Below, one piece after another: positions 53,859 to 61,242 of a stretch of DNA of 64,000 nt (its first letter is position 1; each line of letters opens with the position of its first letter). This stretch comes from JAEUMY01 sp031394355. GTDB lineage: Bacteria; Pseudomonadota; Gammaproteobacteria; Burkholderiales; Usitatibacteraceae. Where the stretch lies: positions 1 to 64,000 of the forward strand of contig JANNSU010000074.1 in NCBI GenBank assembly GCA_031394355.1, written 5' to 3'. Made by a program: the position numbers and the translations under genes. The notes below the pieces were generated by a model. The model saw only the letters and a program-made list of their open reading frames with translations. It made no database searches and was not told the DNA's origin.

Positions 53859-55328
53859 ATGTTTCGTCACATCGCCTTGCTTTGCCTGGCTGTCTGCTTT
53901 CACGCTGCCGCGTCATCGCTCCCGCCCATCAAGACCCTGACATCCGCAGAGGCCCGATCCGATATCGCAATGGTCCGGCAGGCCATGGAAGAGATGCATC
54001 CCGGCCTCACCCGTTATGCCAGCCGCGCCGAGATCGACGCTGCCTGGGCACGGCTGGACGCTGCGGCGGACAAGCCCATCAGCGAGCTGGATCTCTACCG
54101 CGAGATTTCCCTGGCACTCGCCGTCATCCGCTGCGACCACACCAAGGGCGAATATTCGCAAGCGGTGGAGAAGTACCGGCGCGAGCAGCCGACGCATCTG
54201 CCTTTCCGCTTGCGGCTGTTTGAAAATGAACACGGCTTGCGCATGTTCGTCGCATCCAGCGACCCCATGCAGCCGCTGCCCTTCGGCGCCGAGATTCTTG
54301 AAATCAACGACAAGCACGTCGCAAAGCTGCTCGCCACGCTGGGCCGGGTGGTCGCCATCGACGGCCATACCGAAGCCGTGCGCCGCATCAAGCTGCAGAA
54401 CGACAGCGATCTCATGGGCAGCGACTTCGATCACTACTGGCCTGCGTTCTTCGGCTTCACATCCACCTGGAAAGTCACGCTGCGTGCCGAGCCGACTGCC
54501 CCGGTCAGCACGCGCGAGCTGAAGGCACTCAACTTCACGCAGTGGCTGACTCTGGCCTGGCCTGCCCGCTATCGCGAAGAGTTCTATCAGGGCATTACCT
54601 GGCGCATGGTAGGGAAGACCGCCGAGCTGAAGATCAACACCTTCGTGAACTACCGCAATCCGGTGGACGCCGAGGCGCTGCTGTCAGCGTTCTTCCGCAA
54701 GGCCAATAGCCGCAAGGTGGAACACCTCATCATCGATCTCCGCGATTCAGGCGGCGGCTCCAACGATGCAGTGCACGCGCTGGCCGAGCATCTTGTCGAA
54801 CAGCCAGTCACCTGGACGCGCCGCCAGAGCGTGAAGGCGCTCACCGCCGGTGCCTGGGTCCGACACATCGAATGGTGGGATGGCCGCCCCAGCGAATATT
54901 CGCTGCCCGCTGCCGACTACGAAAAATCCGCTGATGGCCTGTGGGACCGTAAAGCCCAGCCGCCGCCCATCAAGCCCGCGCCCGACAGATTCGCCGGTCG
55001 AGTCACTGTCCTCATCGGCCCCACCAACAATTCCGGCGCCACCATGCTCATCGCGAAGCTGAAGGATCTCGGCCGCGTACGGCTGGTCGGCGAGGCGACT
55101 GGCGGCAGCGCAGAGGGCCCGACTGCGGGCAACCTCCTGATGCTGCGTCTGCCCGCGAGCGGCATTCTGGTGCGTGTGCCGCTCATCTTCTCCCGCATGG
55201 ACATCCGTGCGTTCGAACCCGGTATGGGTGTGGCGCCGGATGTGGAAGTGAAGCAAACGCTGGAAGACTTTCTGGCGGGTAAGGACAGCGTGATGGAGTG
55301 GGTGAGGGCGGAGGCGCGGAAGTCATAA
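53859..55328 (+). CDS. S41 family peptidase, exported
   Basis: A 489-residue tail-specific protease-like protein. The signal peptide covers ~1-19. A helical N-terminal domain contains MHPGLTRYASRAEIDAAWARLD. A PDZ-like region lies around FGAEILEINDKHVAKLL. The protease domain shows LIIDLRDSGGGSNDAVHALAEHL, the nucleophile Ser392 in GPTNNSGATM, and LVGEATGGSAEGPTAG. The usual catalytic Lys four residues on is not obvious (the next Lys is in IAKLK). Two exact palindromes are read as GEYSQ and SEYSL. Confidence 0.9.
   Translation: MFRHIALLCLAVCFHAAASSLPPIKTLTSAEARSDIAMVRQAMEEMHPGLTRYASRAEIDAAWARLDAAADKPISELDLYREISLALAVIRCDHTKGEYSQAVEKYRREQPTHLPFRLRLFENEHGLRMFVASSDPMQPLPFGAEILEINDKHVAKLLATLGRVVAIDGHTEAVRRIKLQNDSDLMGSDFDHYWPAFFGFTSTWKVTLRAEPTAPVSTRELKALNFTQWLTLAWPARYREEFYQGITWRMVGKTAELKINTFVNYRNPVDAEALLSAFFRKANSRKVEHLIIDLRDSGGGSNDAVHALAEHLVEQPVTWTRRQSVKALTAGAWVRHIEWWDGRPSEYSLPAADYEKSADGLWDRKAQPPPIKPAPDRFAGRVTVLIGPTNNSGATMLIAKLKDLGRVRLVGEATGGSAEGPTAGNLLMLRLPASGILVRVPLIFSRMDIRAFEPGMGVAPDVEVKQTLEDFLAGKDSVMEWVRAEARKS
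54148..54159. repeat. Iterated palindrome GCGAATATTCGC
   Basis: Exact 12-mer inside the S41 peptidase gene, read as GEYSQ. Confidence 0.9.
54892..54903. repeat. Iterated palindrome GCGAATATTCGC
   Basis: Exact 12-mer inside the S41 peptidase gene, read as SEYSL. Confidence 0.9.
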
Positions 55329-55338
55329 GGGACCCGTC

Positions 55339-55360
55339 GTCCCGGCCCCCGAGCCGGGAC
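55339..55360. terminator. Hairpin after the S41 peptidase gene
   Basis: GTCCCGGC and GCCGGGAC pair perfectly around a six-base loop, 11 bases after the stop. There is no U tract, so it may be a repeat-type hairpin rather than a terminator. Confidence 0.45.
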
Positions 55361-55476
55361 CCAGTGTCGTTCGCCGTTGCGTAACTGCGCAAGCATTCTC
55401 CTGGCTCACCCCAAACGCCCTTGAGCCTGCACGCTGGTATCGTCCCGCTTTCCCTCTGACCCGCTATGCAAAGCCC

Positions 55477-56592
55477 ATGACACGACGCCTCAACGCCTTC
55501 TTTGCTGCCACACTTGCCACGGCACTCTTCGCCACGCTTTTCGCTTCACCCCGCGCGCACGCAGACGCCTCCGCCGTCCGGCAAACCCTCGACACCGCTG
55601 CCATTGACGCCGTGATGGCGAAGGAGATGGCCGCACAGAACATCCCCGGCCTGGCGCTGGCGATTGTGTACAAGGGCGAGCTCCGCTACGCGAAGGGCTA
55701 CGGCAAGGCGGATGTCGAGAATGACATCGCTGTCACGCCGGACACCGTGTTTGCCATCGCCTCGGTGAGCAAGCCGCTGCTGGCACTGGGTGTGGCGCGG
55801 CTGGTGGAGCAGGGCAAGCTCGCGTGGTCCGATCCGATCTCCAAACATCTGCCCGGCACGCCCGAGACCTGGCGCGGCGTCACGCTGGCGCATCTCGCCA
55901 ATCACACGTCCGGCATCGTGCGCGAGTCGCCCGCGTTCGACGGCGAGAAGATCAAGGCTGATTTCGAACTCATCGGCGCCGCATATCCGGTGCCGCTCGC
56001 ATTTCCCATCGGCACCAAGATGCAGTATTGCAACATCTGCTACTTCTCGCTGGCGGAGGTCATCACCCGCACAGCCAATGAACCCTGGCCGCAATACATG
56101 GGTCGCGAGCTATTCCAGCGCGCAGGCATGAAGGACACGCGCACCACATCGGTCCGCGATCTCGTGCCGCGCCGCGCAGCATCGTATGAATGGAAGGACG
56201 GTCGCCACTTCAACGTGCGCGAATACATCGCCGTGCGTCCCAGCGGCGCATTCCTGTCCACGGTTAACGACCTCGCACGGTTCGAGACCGCGCTGCACGG
56301 CGGCAAGATCGTGAACCCGGCGTTGCTCAAGCTGGCCGAGACGCCCGCGCGCCTCAACGACGGCAGCGTTGGCAAGATGAGCCCGACGTCACTGGGCTAC
56401 GGGCTGGGTTGGGAGATCAGCGAGCAGGACGGTCGCCGTCGCTTGGCTCACGGCGGCTCACTGGCAGGATTCCGAACCATGTATGCGCGCTATCCGGACC
56501 AAGGCTGGGCCGTCATCATCCTGGCCAACAGCACCAGCGCCCGCCCGAACGCGCTGGAAGCTGCAGTCGCCAATCTGCTACCCAAGCCCTGA
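55477..56592 (+). CDS. Serine hydrolase of the class C beta-lactamase/DD-peptidase family
   Basis: A 371-residue exported protein. The signal peptide ends at ~30 (AHA). The active-site Ser96-x-x-Lys99 lies in ASVSKPLLALG, the Tyr184-x-Asn186 in YCNICY and the HGG triad in RRLAHGGSLAGF. It covers the normal family range; esterases, D-peptidases and lactamases share it, and no feature points to a lactamase. It follows the S41 peptidase gene in the same direction. Confidence 0.92.
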   Translation: MTRRLNAFFAATLATALFATLFASPRAHADASAVRQTLDTAAIDAVMAKEMAAQNIPGLALAIVYKGELRYAKGYGKADVENDIAVTPDTVFAIASVSKPLLALGVARLVEQGKLAWSDPISKHLPGTPETWRGVTLAHLANHTSGIVRESPAFDGEKIKADFELIGAAYPVPLAFPIGTKMQYCNICYFSLAEVITRTANEPWPQYMGRELFQRAGMKDTRTTSVRDLVPRRAASYEWKDGRHFNVREYIAVRPSGAFLSTVNDLARFETALHGGKIVNPALLKLAETPARLNDGSVGKMSPTSLGYGLGWEISEQDGRRRLAHGGSLAGFRTMYARYPDQGWAVIILANSTSARPNALEAAVANLLPKP

Positions 56593-56726
56593 CTTCGCGG
56601 TTTCATCGCACGGGGATTGCAGGAACCTGCAACCCGCTGCATCATCCAATCCATCGCGCCACCCCGCCACCCCATCCACGCAGCAGGGGCCGGCGTGGCC
56701 CTTCAATCCTGATGGAGGCTCTGCAG

Positions 56727-56930
56727 ATGAAAGTGTTGATGATCTTCGTTCTCTGGTGCGTACTCTTCGTCCTCGCCTGGCCCGTCGCCATCCTGGCGCT
56801 GATCCTCGCCCCCATCGTCTGGCTGCTTTCGATCCCGTTCCGCATATTCGGTGCGGTGCTGGAAGGCATCTTCGCGCTGCTGAAGGCCATTCTCATGCTG
56901 CCCGCGCGGGCACTGGGGCATCGCGGCTGA
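56727..56930 (+). CDS. Small membrane protein
   Basis: A 67-residue, very hydrophobic protein with two close membrane helices (MKVLMIFVLWCVLFVLAWPV and ILALILAPIVWLLSIPFRIF) and an amphipathic tail. GGAGG lies eight bases upstream of the ATG. The family is unknown. It is the last gene before the cassette array. Confidence 0.7.
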   Translation: MKVLMIFVLWCVLFVLAWPVAILALILAPIVWLLSIPFRIFGAVLEGIFALLKAILMLPARALGHRG

Positions 56931-57089
56931 GGTGGGTGCGCTGGGTTGCCTGGTGATGATGGACAGGTCGGTGTTTACTGATTTGGAGGTAACCGAGTTG
57001 CTGGGTTGCCGGATTGGTGCACTGCGGAGCACGTAATGGAGGACGCGATTGATGGCGCGGCTTGTTATTACTGTACATAGATACAGCAA

Positions 57090-57197
57090 TTGCGAATATT
57101 CGCATACGGATCAGTTCATTACGCGAATTTCAGGCGGTTTGATAACCCGCGTTTTGGGTGGTTATCATGCGTCTTTGCGTGATATATCTAGTTGGGC
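57090..57197 (+). repeat. 108-bp element, copy 1, ending at an integron core site (attI-like)
   Basis: This segment is repeated at 60682-60789 with about 8 differences in 108. It begins with the iterated palindrome. It then holds the 28-base hairpin TGATAACC...GGTTATCA, in which TTGATA (57139) and TATCAT (57163), 18 bases apart, could form a promoter. It ends with GTTGGGC (57191-57197), the integron recombination core. The matching GCCCAAC lies at the end of the next cassette. It may be the attI site or an atypical attC. Confidence 0.65.
57091..57104. repeat. Iterated palindrome, full 14-mer
   Basis: Exact copy at the left edge of the first 108-bp element. Confidence 0.9.
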
Positions 57198-57207
57198 TTA
57201 AGAGTGT

Positions 57208-57543
57208 ATGAGCGCTGATTCCGTCATCGTCTTCTACGGAGCACAGGTGGCCCTAAGCGAGGAAGAAGCAGAGGCCTGCGAGTCCCGCACGCATCCCCTG
57301 ATGAAAGCGGCGCGCGAATCGCGTCTCGACAGTTACTGGGCCGATTTCATCCCCGAGGACCGGCACGGTCATGAGCTTCTTGTCGGTCGACGGTTTGGCG
57401 TCTTTGGGATCGAGGATAGCCTAGAGGCACATGTTGAGAAGGGCACGGTCACGCTTATGATGGAGGAGGTTGATGTCTTCTTGTCGCGAGTCGGGATTCC
57501 CAGTCCAGGCAAGTTGATTGTGAGGTTCCGCCAAGACCTATGA
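57208..57543 (+). CDS. Cassette 1 protein of unknown function
   Basis: A 111-residue acidic protein starting ten bases after the core site. It has SEEEAEACESRTHPLMKAARESRLDSYWADF and a beta-rich second half (GRRFGVFGIEDSLEAHVEKGTVTLMMEEVD). No family is recognised and there is no membrane segment. It is probably driven by the promoter in the upstream 108-bp element. The stop is eight bases before its attC. Confidence 0.7.
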   Translation: MSADSVIVFYGAQVALSEEEAEACESRTHPLMKAARESRLDSYWADFIPEDRHGHELLVGRRFGVFGIEDSLEAHVEKGTVTLMMEEVDVFLSRVGIPSPGKLIVRFRQDL

Positions 57544-57550
57544 AACAAGA

Positions 57551-57646
57551 GCCCAACAAAATCACTGGAGCGAAAGCGGGCGGGCCACTTCAGTTGGCGA
57601 TTCGGTCGCGTTGGGCCGCCCGCTTCGCTCAGTTCTGGCGTTAGCC
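57551..57646 (+). mobile_element. attC site of cassette 1
   Basis: Starts GCCCAAC and ends GTTAGCC. The inner arms GAGCGAAAGCGGGCGG and CCGCCCGCTTCGCTC pair with one extra base, like the extrahelical bases that orient attC folding. The starting box is the complement of the core GTTGGGC at the cassette start. Confidence 0.85.
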
Positions 57647-57660
57647 CTCAAAGGATCGCC

Positions 57661-58098
57661 GTGGTTTCTGAAATCGTCATCGCGTGGCTACCTCTTACGG
57701 TTATCGTGGTCGTCTGGGTCGCCTTCGCCATTTACGCTTCGCGCAAGCAAAAACGGATAACCTCAGCTCCGCTTGGCGAGGTGCGAGGACCGATCGACAC
57801 TGTTTCGGTAGTCCGCGGTGCTGACCCGACCGCCATCCTTCGTCGTTACACAGTGCTACTTGACGGTGTTCCAGTCGGAAAAATCGGGGCGGGCGAAGTA
57901 AAACATTTTCCGCTAGCGACGGGACGCCACACGATTTCGGTGAAAATTGATTGGTGTGAGTCAGCGCCCTTCGCTATCGAGAAGCAACCCAATTCAAATC
58001 TTGTATTGCGGTGTGGTGCACAGTTCAACGACTGGCGCTGTTGGGTCATGCCATTCATTCGTCCACGTCAATACATCTATGTTTCCCATGAGGGCTAA
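57661..58098 (+). CDS. Cassette 2 protein with one membrane helix
   Basis: A 145-residue protein with a GTG start (AAGGA upstream). A membrane helix is at ~8-27 (WLPLTVIVVVWVAFAIY), followed by basic residues. The beta-rich domain (YTVLLDGVPVGKIGAGEVKHFPLATGRHTISVKI) resembles PEGA-like surface modules. The function is unknown. The stop lies inside the first box of the attC. Confidence 0.7.
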   Translation: MVSEIVIAWLPLTVIVVVWVAFAIYASRKQKRITSAPLGEVRGPIDTVSVVRGADPTAILRRYTVLLDGVPVGKIGAGEVKHFPLATGRHTISVKIDWCESAPFAIEKQPNSNLVLRCGAQFNDWRCWVMPFIRPRQYIYVSHEG

Positions 58099-58173
58099 CA
58101 CGTCGGTCAGAGTCGCTCCCTTCGGTCGCTGGACGGCGCAAAAGCGCGCCGCCTTTTACCTTGGTCGTTATGC
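58093..58173 (+). mobile_element. attC site of cassette 2
   Basis: Starts GGCTAAC (complement of the core GTTAGCC at the cassette start) and ends GTTATGC, with the inner pairing GGCGCAAAAGCGC. It is nearly identical to the site at 59465-59545. Confidence 0.82.
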
Positions 58174-58194
58174 CCCTAGATCGAGGTTTTCCAA

Positions 58195-58467
58195 ATGAAG
58201 TATGAGTGGGACACAGCAAAGGCTGCAGCCAATCTCAGCAAACATGGCGTGTCATTTGATGAGGGGGCCACGGTATTTCTTGATTAACTGGCCTTGTCCG
58301 GTCCCGATCCTGACCACTCGTCGGGCGAGGCCCGGTATATTACGTTTGGGATTTCAAGTCTCGGTCGATTGCTTGCGGTGTCGCATACTCATCGCCGCGG
58401 CGGTATTCGCCTCATCAGCGTTCGGCGCGTCACTCGCGCGGAAAGGAAGCTATATGAAGAAGGTTAA
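58195..58467 (+). pseudogene. brnT: brnT toxin gene with an in-frame stop (cassette 3)
   Basis: The frame reads as a BrnT-type RNase toxin (MKYEWDTAKAAANLSKHGVSF ... ISVRRVTRAERKLYEEG), but codon 31 is TAA (58285-58287), where homologues usually have Pro after LD. No frameshift is present: the frame is intact on both sides. The toxin is thus probably dead, or needs read-through or restart. The intact paralogue lies in cassette 6. The antitoxin gene follows with a 14-base overlap. Confidence 0.8.
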
Positions 58468-58705
58468 GGACGAAATGAGGCCTGAGTACAAGCGATCAGA
58501 CTTCACTAGGTTGGAGCGCGGCAAGTTCTATACCGAGGCGGCAAGGGGGACATCGGTAGCTTTGCTCGATCCAGACATTGCAAAGGCCTTTCCAACTTCC
58601 GAGGCTGTGAATGAGGCACTGCATGGCTTGCTTTCGCTCACGGAGAAAACTGCTCGCATAACAGGCCGCTCAAAACGTACTCCCCGAAAGCGGGTCGCCG
58701 TTTAG
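58454..58705 (+). CDS. BrnT-partner antitoxin (cassette 3)
   Basis: An 83-residue basic protein (MKKVKDEMRPEYKRSDFTRLERGKFYTEAARG, then VALLDPDIAKAFPTSEAVNEALHGLL). The tail KRTPRKRVAV is encoded inside the attC site. It is the clear paralogue of the protein at 59837, which accompanies an intact BrnT toxin. It overlaps the broken toxin gene by 14 bases. With no working toxin next to it, it may still neutralise the cassette 6 toxin; this is inference. Confidence 0.75.
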   Translation: MKKVKDEMRPEYKRSDFTRLERGKFYTEAARGTSVALLDPDIAKAFPTSEAVNEALHGLLSLTEKTARITGRSKRTPRKRVAV

Positions 58706-58719
58706 CTTCGTCGTTAAAC
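58656..58719 (+). mobile_element. attC site of cassette 3
   Basis: A 64-base site from GCATAAC (complement of the core GTTATGC at the cassette start) to GTTAAAC. The inner arms CCGCTCAAAACG and CGTTTAGCTTCG pair imperfectly. It overlaps the 3' end of the antitoxin gene. Confidence 0.8.
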
Positions 58720-58723
58720 ATCT

Positions 58724-59023
58724 ATGTCACCGCGAGTGATCTTTGTGGATATTGACGACACCATGGTGCGGTCTGTGGGCGTAAAGCGCATTCCAATGCC
58801 AGCGGTGATTGAGCAAGTGCGGAGGCTCAAAGCAGAGGGTGCAACTTTGTATCTTTGGAGTTCCGGCGGTGCTGAATACTGCAAGACGACTGCGGTCGAG
58901 CTTGGTATCACCGATTGCTTCGAAGGCTTCCTGCCCAAGCCCACGGTGTACATAGACGACCAGCCTGTACATGAGTGGCGGTTTTGCAAGCACTTCTATC
59001 CGTCACAGGCGGAGAGTGTTTAA
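58724..59023 (+). CDS. HAD-like phosphatase, short form (cassette 4)
   Basis: A 99-residue protein with the HAD motifs: FVDIDDTMV (nucleophile Asp9, Asp11), LWSSGG (motif II), and KPTVYIDDQP (motif III Lys and motif IV Asp pair). It lacks a cap domain and is short for a HAD protein, but is complete. The substrate is unknown. The start is five bases after the core and the stop is in the first attC box. Confidence 0.8.
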   Translation: MSPRVIFVDIDDTMVRSVGVKRIPMPAVIEQVRRLKAEGATLYLWSSGGAEYCKTTAVELGITDCFEGFLPKPTVYIDDQPVHEWRFCKHFYPSQAESV

Positions 59024-59104
59024 CATGCCGATCGACACGAAACCACAACAGCAGGAGGCGGCTTCGCCGCAAAGTGTTGTGGCCCGGTCATCTCTACGTT
59101 ATGC
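59018..59104 (+). mobile_element. attC site of cassette 4
   Basis: Starts GTTTAAC (complement of the core GTTAAAC at the cassette start) and ends GTTATGC. The inner arms CCACAACA and TGTTGTGG pair, with GGCGGCTTCGCCGC at the tip. Confidence 0.82.
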
Positions 59105-59107
59105 ACT

Positions 59108-59470
59108 ATGAGCACAAATGACCTGGAGTACATATCTCGATCAGACAATTTTTCAGTTGTCTGCATGCCCGGTGAAACTAAGCCGTCGCTGGTGTTGAGC
59201 TCGAAGTCCGTCGCCGACCTGCTCGTTGTTTGGCGCGCCGCGAGCATGAGAGCCAAATCACTTCATCCTGACGTACTCGCAGATGCAGTCGCGGAATTGT
59301 GCAGCTCTCTTGAATCCGCACTAAAGTCCTACGAGCGAGAATCAACCGACTGGTGGGCCAAGCAGCCATTGCCTCCGGAGTACCAGCAAGCGATGGCGGA
59401 ATTGGCGGCGGCACGAAAACTCTTGGAGGGCTTTGATTTTGACCCAGAGGATGGGCCACGCCGTGCATAA
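59108..59470 (+). CDS. Cassette 5 protein of unknown function
   Basis: A 120-residue protein with a beta-rich start (LEYISRSDNFSVVCMPGETKPSLVLSS) and a helical second half (VLADAVAELCSSLESALKSYERE). I do not recognise a family. The ATG is only three bases after the core, and the stop is in the first attC box. Confidence 0.7.
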   Translation: MSTNDLEYISRSDNFSVVCMPGETKPSLVLSSKSVADLLVVWRAASMRAKSLHPDVLADAVAELCSSLESALKSYERESTDWWAKQPLPPEYQQAMAELAAARKLLEGFDFDPEDGPRRA

Positions 59471-59545
59471 CTCGTCAGTCAAAATCGCTCCCTTTGGTCG
59501 CTGGACGGCGCAAAAGCGCGCCGCCTTTTACCTTGGTCGTTATGC
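59465..59545 (+). mobile_element. attC site of cassette 5
   Basis: Starts GCATAAC, the exact complement of its own end GTTATGC and of the core at the cassette start. It is almost identical to the attC of cassette 2, which suggests related origin or exchange. Confidence 0.85.
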
Positions 59546-59577
59546 CTCAACTTTCTCGCGCCGTGGAATAATAGTGC

Positions 59578-59850
59578 ATGGAATTTGAAAACGATCCAGT
59601 TAAGGCCGCATCCAACCTCAAGAAGCACAAAGTCAGCTTCGAGGAAGCGGCGTCTGTCTTTGGTGACCCGATGGCGTACACGTTTGCCGATCCCGACCAT
59701 TCAATCGGCGAAGAACGTTGGCTTATGTTTGGCCAATCGCGCATGACTCGCTTACTTGCCGTTGTTTTTGCTCACCGGCGCGGAAAATATCGCATTGTCA
59801 GTGCACGTTTGGCGACACGACACGAAAGGAAAACATATGAAGAAGGCTGA
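59578..59850 (+). CDS. brnT: BrnT family RNase toxin (cassette 6)
   Basis: A 90-residue toxin of the BrnT family, a RelE-like RNase that blocks translation. It has the family frame FENDPVKAASNLKKHKVSFEEAASVFGDP, DPDHSIGEERWLMFGQS and YRIVSARLATRHERKTYEEG. It is complete, unlike the copy in cassette 3. The antitoxin gene follows with a 14-base overlap, so they form one transcript. Toxin-antitoxin pairs are common in integron arrays, where they stabilise the array. Confidence 0.9.
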   Translation: MEFENDPVKAASNLKKHKVSFEEAASVFGDPMAYTFADPDHSIGEERWLMFGQSRMTRLLAVVFAHRRGKYRIVSARLATRHERKTYEEG

Positions 59851-60085
59851 AGAGATGCGCGCTGAATACCGGCGCGAAGACCTTGGAAAAGGTGTGCGTG
59901 GTAAGCACTACGAGGAATTCAAGAAGGGAAGCAACCTCGTCTTATTGACGCCTGAATTGTCCAAGATTTTTCCCACGAATGAAGCTGTAAATGCTGCATT
60001 GAGTTCACTTGTTGGCGTCGCGCGTTCTGCGACAGGCCTAACATCGCGCTCAACCGGACGCACCACAAAACGGCGCGCCGCATAG
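59837..60085 (+). CDS. BrnT-partner antitoxin (cassette 6)
   Basis: An 82-residue basic protein (MKKAEEMRAEYRREDLGKGVRGKHYEEFKKG, then NLVLLTPELSKIFPTNEAVNAALSSLV), probably DNA-binding. It has the pattern of antitoxins found with BrnT toxins. The C-terminal residues STGRTTKRRAA are encoded by the attC site, so recombination at that site keeps the protein end. It overlaps brnT by 14 bases. Confidence 0.82.
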   Translation: MKKAEEMRAEYRREDLGKGVRGKHYEEFKKGSNLVLLTPELSKIFPTNEAVNAALSSLVGVARSATGLTSRSTGRTTKRRAA

Positions 60086-60099
60086 CTTAGACGTTAGGC
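60036..60099 (+). mobile_element. attC site of cassette 6
   Basis: A classical 64-base attC from GCCTAAC to GTTAGGC, fully complementary ends, with inner arms CGCGCTCAA/TTAGACG-like and GGCGCGCC at the centre. It overlaps the end of the antitoxin gene. Confidence 0.9.
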
Positions 60100-60132
60100 A
60101 TCACAAAAGACCTTCTTCGCGCCACTACCGAA

Positions 60133-60567
60133 ATGGAATATAGCCTTGACCTCACAGACGAAGCCGACGAGGAAGTGCGCAAACAGATCGTAGCGCCGCT
60201 GGTCGAGTACAACATCTCGAAAGCCGGCGCGAGCAACGGCCGACCATTAGTCATCGCGTTACGTGGCTCATCAAACACAATCATCGGCGGGTTGTGGGGC
60301 AACACCGGATTTCAGTGGCTCTTCACTCAACTCCTGGTCGTTCCGGAGAATCTTCGCGGCCGTGGCGTGGGAAGGCAGCTCATGCGTATGGCTGAAGCGG
60401 AGGCCGAGGGTCGAGGCTGCCATGGAGCATGGCTCGACACGTTCGAGTTTCAAGCCAGAGGCTTCTACGAGCGGCTTGGGTACGAGTGTTTTGCGCAACT
60501 ACCTGATTACCCATCGGGTTTCTCGCGCTACTTCATGAAGAAAACGCTCGTACCGTCCGCCGGGTGA
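60133..60567 (+). CDS. GNAT N-acetyltransferase (cassette 7)
   Basis: A 144-residue GNAT protein. The acetyl-CoA loop is VVPENLRGRGVGRQLMRMAEAEAEGRG, with ARGFYERLGYECFAQLPDYPSG at the end. Such acetyltransferases are frequent in integron cassettes, some being resistance enzymes, but no substrate feature is visible. No classical attC follows it; the second 108-bp element takes that place. Confidence 0.87.
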   Translation: MEYSLDLTDEADEEVRKQIVAPLVEYNISKAGASNGRPLVIALRGSSNTIIGGLWGNTGFQWLFTQLLVVPENLRGRGVGRQLMRMAEAEAEGRGCHGAWLDTFEFQARGFYERLGYECFAQLPDYPSGFSRYFMKKTLVPSAG

Positions 60568-60681
60568 CAAGCAATAGTGGGGTAGGCCAGTTATCGCTGC
60601 CAGAAAGAGGGCTATGCCAATCAAGGCCAGGGTCGAAATTCCTGAGAAATGCGAGCCTGGCCCATTAAACCTTCTCAGTTG

Positions 60682-60789
60682 TTGCGAATATTCGCATATG
60701 GATCAGATCATTACGCGCATTTTTGGCGGTTTGATAACCCGCGTTTTGGGTGGTTATCATGCGTCTTTGCGTGATAAATCTAGTTAGCC
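60682..60789 (+). repeat. 108-bp element, copy 2, ending at core GTTAGCC
   Basis: It is about 93% identical to 57090-57197 over 108 bases, with homology starting at the iterated palindrome and ending at the core (60783-60789). The hairpin and possible promoter are unchanged. It sits between cassettes 7 and 8, at the place of an attC. Confidence 0.7.
60683..60696. repeat. Iterated palindrome, full 14-mer
   Basis: Exact copy at the left edge of the second 108-bp element. Confidence 0.9.
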
Positions 60790-60807
60790 AAATCTATAAG
60801 GTCTCTT

Positions 60808-61236
60808 ATGATTCGATACTTTGCTCTTCTTATATCTCTCCTGTTCATGCCACTTGGAGCAATGGCCGATACATTGAAGTCGGAGGCTGAAGCAAAACAA
60901 TTGGCGGAGAAAGTAATGGCGCAGGTTGCCAAAAGTGATCTCACAAGCGCCTTCGCGCTGATGAAACCTTATGTAGTAATTCCGGACTCTGAGTTTCAAG
61001 GGCTAGCCCTACAAACCAAATCGCAACGCGATCAATTCGGCGTTCGATACGGAAAGTCAGTTGGCTATGAGTTCATTAGCGAAAAGAAGGCCGGTCAATC
61101 AATTCTTCGGCTTGTCTACGTTGAAAAGACATCAAAGCATGCGTTGCCGTGGATGTTCGTCTTCTACAACACACAAAGCGGCTGGGTGCTCAACAGTTTC
61201 TGGTGGAATGACCAAATTCAAAACCTGTTTCAGTAG
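60808..61236 (+). CDS. Exported protein of unknown function (cassette 8)
   Basis: A 142-residue protein with a signal peptide (~1-20, cleavage after AMA). A helical region follows (EAEAKQLAEKVMAQVAKSDLTSAFALMKPY), then a strand-rich end (ILRLVYVEKTSKHALPWMFVFYN, WVLNSFWWNDQI). It resembles small NTF2-like periplasmic proteins in shape, but I cannot assign it. It is probably transcribed from the promoter in the adjacent 108-bp element. Confidence 0.72.
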   Translation: MIRYFALLISLLFMPLGAMADTLKSEAEAKQLAEKVMAQVAKSDLTSAFALMKPYVVIPDSEFQGLALQTKSQRDQFGVRYGKSVGYEFISEKKAGQSILRLVYVEKTSKHALPWMFVFYNTQSGWVLNSFWWNDQIQNLFQ

Positions 61237-61242
61237 CCATTT

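Noticed and set aside
56931..57089. An integron integrase or its remnant to the left of the array
   Set aside because: No frame between the small membrane protein and the array shows tyrosine recombinase motifs, and all larger frames nearby are other known genes.
57090..57197. The first 108-bp element as an ordinary attC
   Set aside because: No RYYYAAC box complementary to its GTTGGGC core is found at the left end, and the inner symmetry is a short hairpin only. I therefore call it attI-like and keep this open.
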